Source: Verrucomicrobiota bacterium (GTDB lineage Bacteria > Verrucomicrobiota > Verrucomicrobiia > Limisphaerales > DSYF01). From it: a stretch of DNA of 13,790 bases. The stretch is from the NCBI GenBank assembly GCA_025457725.1, contig JALOTU010000053.1, forward strand, positions 1 through 13,790, read 5' to 3'. The first letter of the stretch is position 1. Each line of letters opens with the position of its first letter. The notes below the pieces were generated by a model. That model saw only the letters and a list, made by a program, of their open reading frames with translations, was not told the DNA's origin and made no database searches. The translations under genes and the position numbers were made by a program. Shown here piece by piece: positions 1 to 5,950 of the stretch.

Positions 1-177
1 TCGAATGTCTATGACGGCCGCTTTTGCAGCGAACTGCCGCTGACCGTTTCGGCACAACGCCAGGGAGCGCACGTGCGATTGGCACAGGTGCTGGATGGCC
101 TTCGCCAATTGCACGGTCATTCGGTTGTCCTGCGAGGCCATGACTTGCGTCTCAGAGACGGACCGCGTGAATTACTG
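1..177 (+). CDS. Possible C-terminal tail of a Y-family DNA polymerase (cut by the left edge)
   Basis: This frame is open from the first base, and both other forward frames hit stops within the first 45 bases, so it is the only candidate coding frame. The readable peptide contains a stretch like VLDGLRQLHGHSVVLRGHDL. It resembles the end of the little-finger domain of DinB/ImuB-like translesion polymerases, where a helix (xLDxLRxxxG) is followed by a strand and a 'G-x-x-L' segment. There is no stop before the PHP domain of the downstream DnaE, so the two are in one continuous frame. Boundaries are therefore arbitrary; 177 is the base before the first usable GTG start of dnaE. A Y-family polymerase beside a second DnaE is a known layout of SOS-inducible mutagenesis cassettes. 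The family call comes from a short tail only and could be wrong; the sequence could also be an N-terminal extension of DnaE. Confidence 0.4.
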
Positions 178-426
178 GTGAACGGCGACAATCGACAGGC
201 AGCGAGCAGAGCCCGCCTGCAAATCATCGTTCGCCCGAAACCAATCACCTACGTCCCGTTGCGATGTCACAGCCATTACACGTTTCTGGATTCCACGCTG
301 TCTCCGGAAGGAATTGTGCGACTGGCGGCCGAACAAGGGCTGTCGGCTGTGGCGTTGACCGACACCGGAAATCTGCATGGGGCTGGCGGCAAAAGCTGCC
401 GGCGTGCGGCCCATTTTCGGCGCTGA
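178..426 (+). CDS. dnaE: DnaE-type DNA polymerase III alpha subunit, N-terminal piece (start of PHP domain)
   Basis: This piece holds the opening of the PHP domain of a bacterial C-family DNA polymerase: YVPLRCHSHYTFLDSTLSPE, with the HxH pair at about 268-276, then ALTDTGNLHG at about 349-378. After that the frame stops matching the family and ends at 426. The match resumes one frame over, at LAAKAAGVRPIFGAEL (about 386 onward). Family members have about five more residues between LHG and AAKAAG, so a small segment (about 11-14 bases) seems to be missing here as well as the frame being shifted. GTG at 178 is the most downstream usable start before the HxH motif, but no clear ribosome binding site precedes it and the frame is open upstream, so the true start is uncertain. 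In intact proteins this domain folds against the polymerase palm and may have metal-dependent exonuclease activity. Confidence 0.75.
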   Translation: MNGDNRQAASRARLQIIVRPKPITYVPLRCHSHYTFLDSTLSPEGIVRLAAEQGLSAVALTDTGNLHGAGGKSCRRAAHFRR

Positions 427-3220
427 ACTGCGCGTGGGAACGCATCCATTGTTGTTGTATGTGGAAAACGCGACAGGCTACACGAATCTTTGTCGCCTGC
501 TGTCCAGGAAAGCCGAGACCGGATTGCCCAACGAGGAAACCGCGGTGGCGGCCCGTCAGCGTGCCCCGATTACACCCGCTTTCCTGCAACGCCAGGCCGA
601 TTTGCTTGAGGGGCTGATTGCGGTCAGTTCCGACCCGGCACTGGAACGCTTTTTTCCGGGACGCTTTTATCAGGCGGTGTCGCGACGTGAAGGCGTGGTC
701 GCCTGTCCATCGGTTCACCATGCCCGGCCGGAGGATCGTCGTCGCTACGACATTCTCCAAAGCATTCGCACGCTGTCGCTCCTGGAACATGAGCATCCGG
801 AGAAACGAAGTGGAGGACGCTATCATTTTCGCACCCCATCTGAAATGGCGATGGCCTGTTCACGGAATCCGGAATGGATACGTGCCTCACAGGAGATTGC
901 CGGGCGGTGTCACTTTGAACTGCCATTTGGCAAACCCCGGTTTCCCGCGTTCTGCACGCCGGGGGGGATTTCATCAACAGTTCTCCTGCGGAGGCTGGTG
1001 ATGGATGGGCTGAAAGATCGTTACGCAGGCCGGCGCATTGTTTCTGAGACGGGTGCGGAAGTTTCGTTGAGCCGGGTGCAGGTGCAAATTGAAGAGGAGC
1101 TGGCCATTATCGGTGAAGTGGGCTACGAGGATTACTTCCTGATCACCTGGGATTTCCTTCAGGAGTGTCGTCGGCGCGGGATGGACTGGATCACGCGGGG
1201 AAGCGCTGCGGACAGCCTGGTGTGCTTCTGTCTGGGCATCAGCAGCGTCTGTCCGATCCGGTTCGGACTCTATTTCCGTCGTTTTCTCAACAAGGATCGC
1301 ATGGCGCTGAACAAGCTTCCGGATATCGACATCGATTTTGCGCACGACGTGAAGGATGACGTGGTGCGGTTGATCTTTGAGAAATACGGACGGGAGCACT
1401 GTGCGGTGGTGGGTGGGTTTTCCACGTTCCAGGCGCGGAGCGCGTTTGCCGAGGTGGCCAAAGTAATGGGGGTGGGGGAGCGCGAGGTGCGAAGGTTCAC
1501 CGATCATTTTCCGTGGAGCTTCGGCGGTGGCTGGGTGCCGGATGAACCTCCACCGAGTGGAGGGGTCGCATTGATTGAGCGGTTGCGTGCCGCTCCTGAA
1601 AACCGGGAACTACCGCTGGATGAGGAACCCTACCGGACGGCGCTGGAAACGGCGGCGTTTCTGGACGGCATGCCGCGTTATCCCAAGATGCATCCCTGCG
1701 GTCTGGTGCTTTCACGCCCGCCTCTGCATGAGCTGACCCCCACGTTCATCGCCCACAAGGGCTATCCCACCACGCACTTCGACATGGACGCTGTCGAAGT
1801 CATTGGGCTGGTGAAGATGGATATTTTGGCGCAAGGCGGTTTGGCAGCGATGAGGGACACACGGGTGGAACTGGCCAAACGCAACATCAGGGTGGATCTG
1901 GATCGGTTTCAGATGAGAGAGGCGGCAAGCCCGGAGTCCGAAGCCCGAAATCCGAAAGAAGGTCAAATTTCGAATGGCGAATCCCGATATCCGTGTTCAT
2001 CCCCATTTGACACAGAGGCACAGAGGTTTGCAGAGAACGGGCCGCTGGTTGCTTTTCGGGTTGCGGACTCCGAACTTCGAAAGTTTGCGTCGCCCGGCGG
2101 CGGTGTTTCCGGTTGTGGCTTTGCCGATCCGGCAGTGTGGCGGATGATTGCCGAGGGGGGTGGGCGTGCGGTGCATCACATTGAATCCCCGGCCATGATC
2201 AGTTTGTGCCGCATGACCAACGTGCGTGAGATTGACGGCTTGATTGCCATCGTCAGTGTCATTCGGCCGGGTGCGGCCAACGAAGGAAAGAAGCTTGCCT
2301 TTACGCGCCGTTACCAGGGTCTGGAGCCGGTCACGTATCCGCATCCCTGCCTTGAAGGGTGTTTGCGAAGCACCTTTGGGCTGGTGGTGTATGAGGAGCA
2401 CATTCTGCAACTGTGCGAGGCCTTCGCCGGACTGCCTCCGGGCCGGGCCGATGTGTTGCGGCGTGCATTGAACAAACAGAAGCGGGACGTCATTCAGAAG
2501 ATTCGCGGTGAGTTTTTTCAGTCTGCCCGGGCCCGGGGTCATTCGGCGGAGAAAGTCGCCGAGGTATGGGAACTGGTCGCCGGCTTTGCCGGGTACGCCT
2601 TCTGCAAGGCGCACAGCACCGCCTACGGCGTGGAGGCGTATCAATCGGCCTGGCTGAAACATTACTTCCCGGCGGAATTCATGGCGGCGGTCCTCACCAA
2701 CGGCAAGGGCTTCTATGATCCGCTGGTGTACGTGCTTGAATGCCATCGACTCGGATTGAAGTTGCTGCCGCCGTCCATCAATGATCCCGGTCCGGGCTTT
2801 TCAGTGAGGCCAGAATGCGGAGTGCAGAGTGTGGCAGGAAATGATTCCGCATGCTGCCATTCAGCTTCTGATATTGCGCGTCCGCGATTGATCCGCGTGC
2901 CGGTGACGCGCGTCAAGGGATTGACCACCCGCACCTCAGACGCGCTGCTGGCTGCCCGCCAGTGCGGACGGTTTTCATCGATCACCGACTTTTTTCATCG
3001 TGTGAAACCGGCGGGTGAGGAGTTGGAGGCGATGATTCGTGCGGGAGCGTTTGATGAGTTTGGGGAAACACGCACGCGCCAGTTCTGGCAGGCGCAGCAT
3101 CTTCTCAAGCCACTCGACGGGAAAGGCTCCAGTGGGAGACCGATCTTCTGGGCTTTGCTGTCAGCGGTCATCCACTGGAGTTGTTCCCGGAAGTGCGCTG
3201 GGATACGTATTGCCCGGTGA
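377..3220 (+). CDS. dnaE: DnaE-type DNA polymerase III alpha subunit, main catalytic piece (error-prone/repair type)
   Basis: This is the bulk of a C-family DNA polymerase that copies DNA from a primer. From the frame's first Met: PHP remainder (residues about 1-190), palm with PDIDIDF (Asp 316 and Asp 318), the third catalytic Asp at LVKMD (482), then fingers (IRPGAAN...), the conserved FCKAHSTAYG segment, and a helix-hairpin-helix region (VTRVKGL). The catalytic triad is complete. The protein resembles the second, damage-associated DnaE group more than the replicative one, and a probable Y-family polymerase tail lies just upstream. Two in-frame low-complexity stretches interrupt family homology, at about 1918-2120 (heptad repeats) and about 2806-2880. 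The frame is broken at both ends: the N-terminal PHP start is in frame +1 upstream, and the C-terminal OB part continues in frame +1 from about 3118. The last ~30 residues before the stop at 3220 are frame-shifted nonsense. The gene is either a recent pseudogene or intact with sequence errors. Confidence 0.85.
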   Translation: MGLAAKAAGVRPIFGAELRVGTHPLLLYVENATGYTNLCRLLSRKAETGLPNEETAVAARQRAPITPAFLQRQADLLEGLIAVSSDPALERFFPGRFYQAVSRREGVVACPSVHHARPEDRRRYDILQSIRTLSLLEHEHPEKRSGGRYHFRTPSEMAMACSRNPEWIRASQEIAGRCHFELPFGKPRFPAFCTPGGISSTVLLRRLVMDGLKDRYAGRRIVSETGAEVSLSRVQVQIEEELAIIGEVGYEDYFLITWDFLQECRRRGMDWITRGSAADSLVCFCLGISSVCPIRFGLYFRRFLNKDRMALNKLPDIDIDFAHDVKDDVVRLIFEKYGREHCAVVGGFSTFQARSAFAEVAKVMGVGEREVRRFTDHFPWSFGGGWVPDEPPPSGGVALIERLRAAPENRELPLDEEPYRTALETAAFLDGMPRYPKMHPCGLVLSRPPLHELTPTFIAHKGYPTTHFDMDAVEVIGLVKMDILAQGGLAAMRDTRVELAKRNIRVDLDRFQMREAASPESEARNPKEGQISNGESRYPCSSPFDTEAQRFAENGPLVAFRVADSELRKFASPGGGVSGCGFADPAVWRMIAEGGGRAVHHIESPAMISLCRMTNVREIDGLIAIVSVIRPGAANEGKKLAFTRRYQGLEPVTYPHPCLEGCLRSTFGLVVYEEHILQLCEAFAGLPPGRADVLRRALNKQKRDVIQKIRGEFFQSARARGHSAEKVAEVWELVAGFAGYAFCKAHSTAYGVEAYQSAWLKHYFPAEFMAAVLTNGKGFYDPLVYVLECHRLGLKLLPPSINDPGPGFSVRPECGVQSVAGNDSACCHSASDIARPRLIRVPVTRVKGLTTRTSDALLAARQCGRFSSITDFFHRVKPAGEELEAMIRAGAFDEFGETRTRQFWQAQHLLKPLDGKGSSGRPIFWALLSAVIHWSCSRKCAGIRIAR
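1933..2080 (+). repeat. Low-complexity heptad/octad repeats inserted in frame in dnaE
   Basis: Degenerate 7-base units close to AATCCGA run from 1936 (AGTCCGA, AGCCCGA, AATCCGA, then decayed units to about 1993). Two more units (ACTCCGA, ACTTCGA) occur at 2067-2080. Between them sits a perfect tandem of the octamer CACAGAGG at 2011-2026, with a decayed third copy after it. Since 7 x 3 = 21 bases, such heptads read as a seven-residue peptide period, seen here as SEARNPKE. The stretch falls between LDRFQ and FADPAVW of DnaE, where relatives have only a short loop, and it keeps the frame open. It looks like dispersed low-complexity DNA of a type that I recall as common in Verrucomicrobiota and Planctomycetota genomes. 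Confidence 0.6.
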
Positions 3221-3528
3221 ACCGGCTGGGCGAATGGATGGGGCGGACCGTCACGATGTGCGGCTTGGTGGTGGAACAGCGCACGCATCATCAAATCACC
3301 GGCGAGCCGATGAAGTTTCTTTCTCTGGCGGACTGGACCGGCATTGTGGAAACAGAATTGTTTGCAGCGACCTATCGGAGTTATGGATTGGCGACTGTGC
3401 GTCATCCGGTTTTGGAAGTGAAGGCCCGGGTGGAACCCTTTGAAAACGGCCGTGGTTTTTCGCTGCGCGTCCTGTCCGCAGGCAAACCGCGTAGTGGCTG
3501 CGCCGCTTTCCTCAATGATCGGATGTGA
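3118..3528 (+). CDS. dnaE: DnaE-type DNA polymerase III alpha subunit, C-terminal piece (OB-fold region)
   Basis: Family homology resumes here in frame +1 with RLQWETDLLGFAVSGHPLEL (about 3124-3183), the conserved LLGFxVSGHPLE motif that precedes the OB-fold in DnaE-type polymerases. It is followed by an OB-like segment (VTMCGLVVEQRTHHQITGEP, then MKFLSLAD, about 3250-3330), which in the family binds single-stranded DNA. The stop TGA is at 3526-3528. There is no independent start or ribosome binding site. The TTG at 3181 lies inside the conserved motif, so this is the displaced 3' end of the same dnaE gene and not a separate gene. The join with the main piece lies between about 3105 and 3130. 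Relatives often have more residues between the two parts, so bases may be missing. Length from this point to the stop fits a normal DnaE C-terminus. Confidence 0.8.
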   Translation, partial: RERLQWETDLLGFAVSGHPLELFPEVRWDTYCPVNRLGEWMGRTVTMCGLVVEQRTHHQITGEPMKFLSLADWTGIVETELFAATYRSYGLATVRHPVLEVKARVEPFENGRGFSLRVLSAGKPRSGCAAFLNDRM

Positions 3529-3700
3529 GCCGGGGGTGGCGAGATTCCGGGGCTGTGCAATCGGATGAAAGCGCGGTTCGCCCGGGAAAAACCGCTTAAA
3601 AACCTAGGAAAAACTTTATTTTCTGCTTGCGCGCGTACCGTCTCGTGCGTAAATCGCGGTCGAGTCTTACGACTATTAACCAATAAACAGAACAAACAAT

Positions 3701-3982
3701 ATGGCAAAAGCACTGTCCAAGTCCCAGATCGCAACCACGCTGGCGGAGAATGTTGGCATCACAAAGAAGCAATCTGTGCAGTTTCTTGAAGAGCTGGCTT
3801 CACTCGCTTACAAGCAGGCGAAGAACTCATTCACCGTGCCCGGCCTCGGTAAGCTGGTGCTCGTCAATCGCAAGGCGCGTCAGGGTCGCAACCCGGCCAC
3901 CGGCGAAACCATCCAAATCCCGGCCAAGCGCGTCGTTAAATTCCGCGTGGCCAAGGCCGCCAAGGATGCAATCCTCGGCTGA
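3701..3982 (+). CDS. HU-family DNA-binding protein
   Basis: A 93-residue histone-like protein of the HU/IHF family, which binds and bends DNA as a dimer and compacts the nucleoid. The N-terminal helical part (LSKSQIATTLAENVGITKKQ) is followed by the beta-arm signature GLGKLVLVNRKARQGRNPAT and GETIQIPAKRVVKFR, including the RNPATG turn at the arm tip whose proline inserts between base pairs in the family. Length is normal (about 90 residues). The ATG is preceded by an A/C-rich leader without a Shine-Dalgarno. A weak promoter-like pair (TTGCGC, 17 bases, TAAATC at 3627-3655) lies upstream, and a GCGGTT/AACCGC stem (3573-3595) sits between dnaE and this gene. A strong terminator follows, so it is probably a single-gene unit. 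It cannot be assigned to HU-alpha, HU-beta or IHF from sequence alone. Confidence 0.93.
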   Translation: MAKALSKSQIATTLAENVGITKKQSVQFLEELASLAYKQAKNSFTVPGLGKLVLVNRKARQGRNPATGETIQIPAKRVVKFRVAKAAKDAILG

Positions 3983-4003
3983 TTCCCTGCCATTCGCTTC
4001 CTC

Positions 4004-4032
4004 GGCGCCCTGGTCTTCAGGGCGCCATTTTT
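4004..4032 (+). terminator. Rho-independent terminator after the HU gene
   Basis: A perfect 9-bp stem, GGCGCCCTG (4004-4012) with CAGGGCGCC (4018-4026), has a five-base loop and is followed by ATTTTTAT. It begins 21 bases after the HU stop codon and insulates the HU unit from the tRNA/tuf unit. Confidence 0.93.
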
Positions 4033-4206
4033 ATTCAGCCCGCCGTTGCCCTCGCGATTGCAGAGCCGCGCACATCTCCTTGTCCTGCAACGAGGAACCT
4101 GAGGGTGGGGACAGGAACCTGGTTCGTTGGGCCGGCTGGGCCGGCGTGGGGAACCTTTCCAATAATTCGGGTTGCGCGGCGGGCAAAAGATTTCCTTCAA
4201 AATCCG
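4033..4206. other. Gene-free stretch upstream of the tRNA-Thr/tuf promoter
   Basis: I see no gene between the HU terminator and tRNA-Thr (4033-4359). The part before the promoter contains GGAACCT three times (4094-4100, 4114-4120, 4150-4156) and a perfect tandem of TGGGCCGGC (4128-4145). No regulator site that I recognise is present. The rest of the gap (4207-4359) holds the promoter and the untranslated leader. That leader has a short GTTGG/CCAAC stem (4246-4250 with 4274-4278) and a second TTGACT motif at 4263 with no well-spaced -10 box. Confidence 0.5.
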
Positions 4207-4235
4207 TTGACACCCTGGCGCACTGTTCCTATTTT
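4207..4235 (+). promoter_or_regulatory. Sigma70-type promoter for the tRNA-Thr/tuf unit
   Basis: A perfect -35 box TTGACA (4207-4212) is separated by exactly 17 bases from a -10 box TATTTT (4230-4235, four of six consensus bases). Transcription would start near 4242, about 118 bases before tRNA-Thr. This is the best promoter-like sequence in the window and is placed where the strongly expressed tRNA/EF-Tu unit needs one. No comparably good promoter was seen in any of the downstream gaps up to rpoC. Confidence 0.8.
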
Positions 4236-4359
4236 TTGCGAGGTCGTTGGGCCGTAACATTATTGACTGACCGCCAACCCCGTAAATTTTCCCGCTAGGG
4301 AAGCCTCTGGGGAGCGGTGTCTTGTCGTCTTTTGAGCAAGATCAAGAAATAACGGCGAT

Positions 4360-4435
4360 GCCCATGTAGCTCAGTTGGTAGAGCACATCCTTGGTAAGGA
4401 TGAGGTCACCAGTTCAATCCTGGTCATGGGCTCCA
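4360..4435 (+). tRNA. tRNA-Thr (anticodon GGT)
   Basis: A 76-base cloverleaf. The acceptor stem is GCCCATG (4360-4366) with CATGGGC (4425-4431), then discriminator T and an encoded CCA. The D arm reads AGCTCAGTTGGTAGAGC. The anticodon stem CATCC/GGATG encloses loop TTGGTAA, giving anticodon GGT, which reads ACC/ACU. The T arm carries GTTCAATCC. It is the first gene after the promoter and lies 46 bases before tuf. A tRNA-Thr directly upstream of tuf is a well-known arrangement (as in the E. coli tufB operon), so it is probably co-transcribed and cut out of the tuf message. Confidence 0.97.
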
Positions 4436-4481
4436 CCAATGGCGCGACCCTAGTAGAAACAACACGAACCGGAGACAGCAA

Positions 4482-5669
4482 ATGGCAAAAGAGCAATTTC
4501 AGCGCACTAAACCTCATGTAAATGTTGGAACAATCGGTCACGTTGACCATGGCAAGTCCACCCTTACGGCTGCAATCGTCGAAGTGCAGTCAAAGAAGGG
4601 CTTGGCCAGTCCAATCTCCTATGCGGATATCACCAAGGGCGGCACCGTGCGTGACGATACCAAGACCGTTACGATTGCGGTCTCCCATGTTGAATACGAG
4701 AGCGAGAAGCGCCATTACGCCCACGTGGATTGCCCGGGTCATGCCGACTACATCAAGAACATGATCACAGGCGCCGCCCAGATGGATGGCGCCATCCTTG
4801 TGGTGAGTGCGGCGGACGGTCCCATGCCGCAGACGCGCGAGCATATCCTGCTGGCGCGCCAGGTGGGGGTCCCGAGCATTGTGGTTTTCCTGAACAAAGT
4901 GGACCTGGCTGACGCGGATCTGCTGGAGTTGATCGAGATGGAGATCCGGGAGCTGCTGACGAAATATGGGTTCCCCGGCGACGACACTCCGATTATTCGC
5001 GGCTCCTCCAAGGCCGCGATGGAGGGCAAGCCCGAGGGGCAGAAGGCTGTTCAGGATTTGCTGGATGCTCTGGACAACTTCATTCCTGACCCGGTGCGCG
5101 ACGTGGACAAGCCCTTCCTGATGTGCGTGGAGGACGTTTTCAACATTGAAGGACGTGGCACGGTGGTCACCGGACGTGTGGAGCGCGGCGTTCTCAAGAA
5201 AATGGACGAGGTGGAAATCGTCGGCCTGCGGGAAACCCGCAAGACGGTAGCCACGGATATTGAAATGTTCCGCAAACTGTTGGATTCCGCCACCGCAGGG
5301 GACAACGTCGGGGTGCTGTTGCGTGGAACGAAGAAGGACGACGTGGAGCGTGGAATGGTCCTGGCCAAGCCGGGTTCCATCAAGCCGCACACCAAGTTCA
5401 AAGCTGAAGTCTATGTGCTGTCGAAAGATGAAGGAGGTCGTCATACGCCCTTCTTCACCAATTACCGTCCGCAGTTCTACTTCCGCACCTCGGATGTGAC
5501 CGGAACCATGAGCCTGCCTGAAGGCGTGGAGATGGTGATGCCGGGGGACAACGTCTCGGTGAGCTGCGACCTGCTGAAGCCCGTGGCCATGGAGAAAGGT
5601 CAGCGGTTTGCAATTCGCGAGGGCGGACGCACCATCGGTGCGGGCCGTATTTCCGAGGTCATTGAATAG
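4482..5669 (+). CDS. tuf: Elongation factor Tu
   Basis: EF-Tu, the GTPase that delivers aminoacyl-tRNA to the ribosomal A site; 395 residues, the usual length. Visible motifs: P-loop GHVDHGKS (19-26), switch II DCPGH (83-87, including the catalytic His 87), NKVD (138-141) and GSSK (174-177), followed by beta-barrel domains 2 (IEGRGTVVTGRVERG) and 3 (ending GGRTIGAG). Two features differ from the common bacterial sequence. The P-loop ends in Ser instead of Thr, and the switch I loop reads KTVTIAVSHVEYE instead of the usual RGITIN-type sequence, although the Thr (64) that contacts magnesium/GTP is kept. I recall similar loops in Verrucomicrobiota. A GGAG about nine bases before the ATG serves as ribosome binding site. 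It lies between tRNA-Thr and tRNA-Trp in one transcription unit. Confidence 0.98.
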   Translation: MAKEQFQRTKPHVNVGTIGHVDHGKSTLTAAIVEVQSKKGLASPISYADITKGGTVRDDTKTVTIAVSHVEYESEKRHYAHVDCPGHADYIKNMITGAAQMDGAILVVSAADGPMPQTREHILLARQVGVPSIVVFLNKVDLADADLLELIEMEIRELLTKYGFPGDDTPIIRGSSKAAMEGKPEGQKAVQDLLDALDNFIPDPVRDVDKPFLMCVEDVFNIEGRGTVVTGRVERGVLKKMDEVEIVGLRETRKTVATDIEMFRKLLDSATAGDNVGVLLRGTKKDDVERGMVLAKPGSIKPHTKFKAEVYVLSKDEGGRHTPFFTNYRPQFYFRTSDVTGTMSLPEGVEMVMPGDNVSVSCDLLKPVAMEKGQRFAIREGGRTIGAGRISEVIE

Positions 5670-5711
5670 CGGGTGTGGCGACGGGTGCGGGGCTGGTTGC
5701 GTCGCGCTCTG

Positions 5712-5725
5712 CCGGCTTGGGCCGG
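5712..5725 (+). other. Small stem-loop between tuf and tRNA-Trp
   Basis: CCGGC (5712-5716) pairs with GCCGG (5721-5725) around a TTGG loop, 43 bases after the tuf stop. No T-run follows, so it is not an intrinsic terminator. It may be a processing or 3'-end stabilising element of the tuf message. It could also be chance in GC-rich DNA. Confidence 0.3.
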
Positions 5726-5744
5726 ACGTCGCTCGACCGGTTGT

Positions 5745-5820
5745 AGGGCGTTAGCTCAATTGGTAGAGTAGCGGTCTCCAAAACCGTTGGTTGGGGGTTC
5801 GACTCCCTCACGCCCTGCCA
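5745..5820 (+). tRNA. tRNA-Trp (anticodon CCA)
   Basis: A 76-base cloverleaf. The acceptor stem is AGGGCGT (5745-5751) with ACGCCCT (5810-5816), discriminator G and an encoded CCA. The anticodon stem GCGGT/ACCGT encloses loop CTCCAAA, giving anticodon CCA for the UGG codon. The T arm contains GGTTCGACTCC. tRNA-Trp between tuf and secE is a conserved order in many bacteria. TGA here is used as a stop (secE, nusG), consistent with the standard code. Confidence 0.97.
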
Positions 5821-5827
5821 GTCCGTT

Positions 5828-5917
5828 GGAGAGGTGGCAGAGTGGTCGATTGCGGCGGTCTTGAAAACCGCTTCGGGTTCACGCCCGACGGGGGTTCGAA
5901 TCCCTCCCTCTCCGCCA
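5828..5917 (+). tRNA. tRNA-Ser (anticodon TGA)
   Basis: A 90-base class II tRNA. The acceptor stem is GGAGAGG (5828-5834) with CCTCTCC (5907-5913), discriminator G and an encoded CCA. The anticodon stem GCGGT/ACCGC encloses loop CTTGAAA, giving anticodon TGA for serine UCN codons. The long variable arm (CGGGTTCACGCCCG, with CGGG/CCCG pairing) is the mark of tRNA-Ser. It starts eight bases after tRNA-Trp, so both are probably processed from the same transcript. Many bacteria have rpmG (L33) in the tuf-secE interval; here this tRNA is present and no rpmG is seen. Confidence 0.96.
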
Positions 5918-5950
5918 TTTGGGCAGAACCAGTCAACATCGATTTGAAAG

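Noticed and set aside
1933..2026. A CRISPR array
   Set aside because: The repeats are 7-8 bases, degenerate and without spacers.
1918..2120. An intein or group II intron in dnaE
   Set aside because: No splice-junction residues, no Hint-domain blocks and no endonuclease motifs; the insert is only about 70 residues of repeat-like peptide.
1997..2746. A 249-codon minus-strand open frame opposite dnaE
   Set aside because: It is a shadow of the dnaE coding frame, has no recognisable motif, and lies over conserved polymerase segments.
4263..4288. A second promoter (TTGACT ... TAAATT) before tRNA-Thr
   Set aside because: The spacing is only 14 bases, too short for a sigma70 promoter, and a much better one lies just upstream.
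3750..4298. A 182-codon + frame overlapping HU and running over the terminator
   Set aside because: It overlaps the HU gene in another frame, crosses a strong terminator and the tuf promoter, and its peptide is low-complexity Ser/Arg-rich.
4482..4650. A frameshift as the cause of the odd EF-Tu switch I
   Set aside because: The frame is continuous, total length is normal, and the loop still contains the essential Thr and conserved flanks, so it is more likely real sequence.
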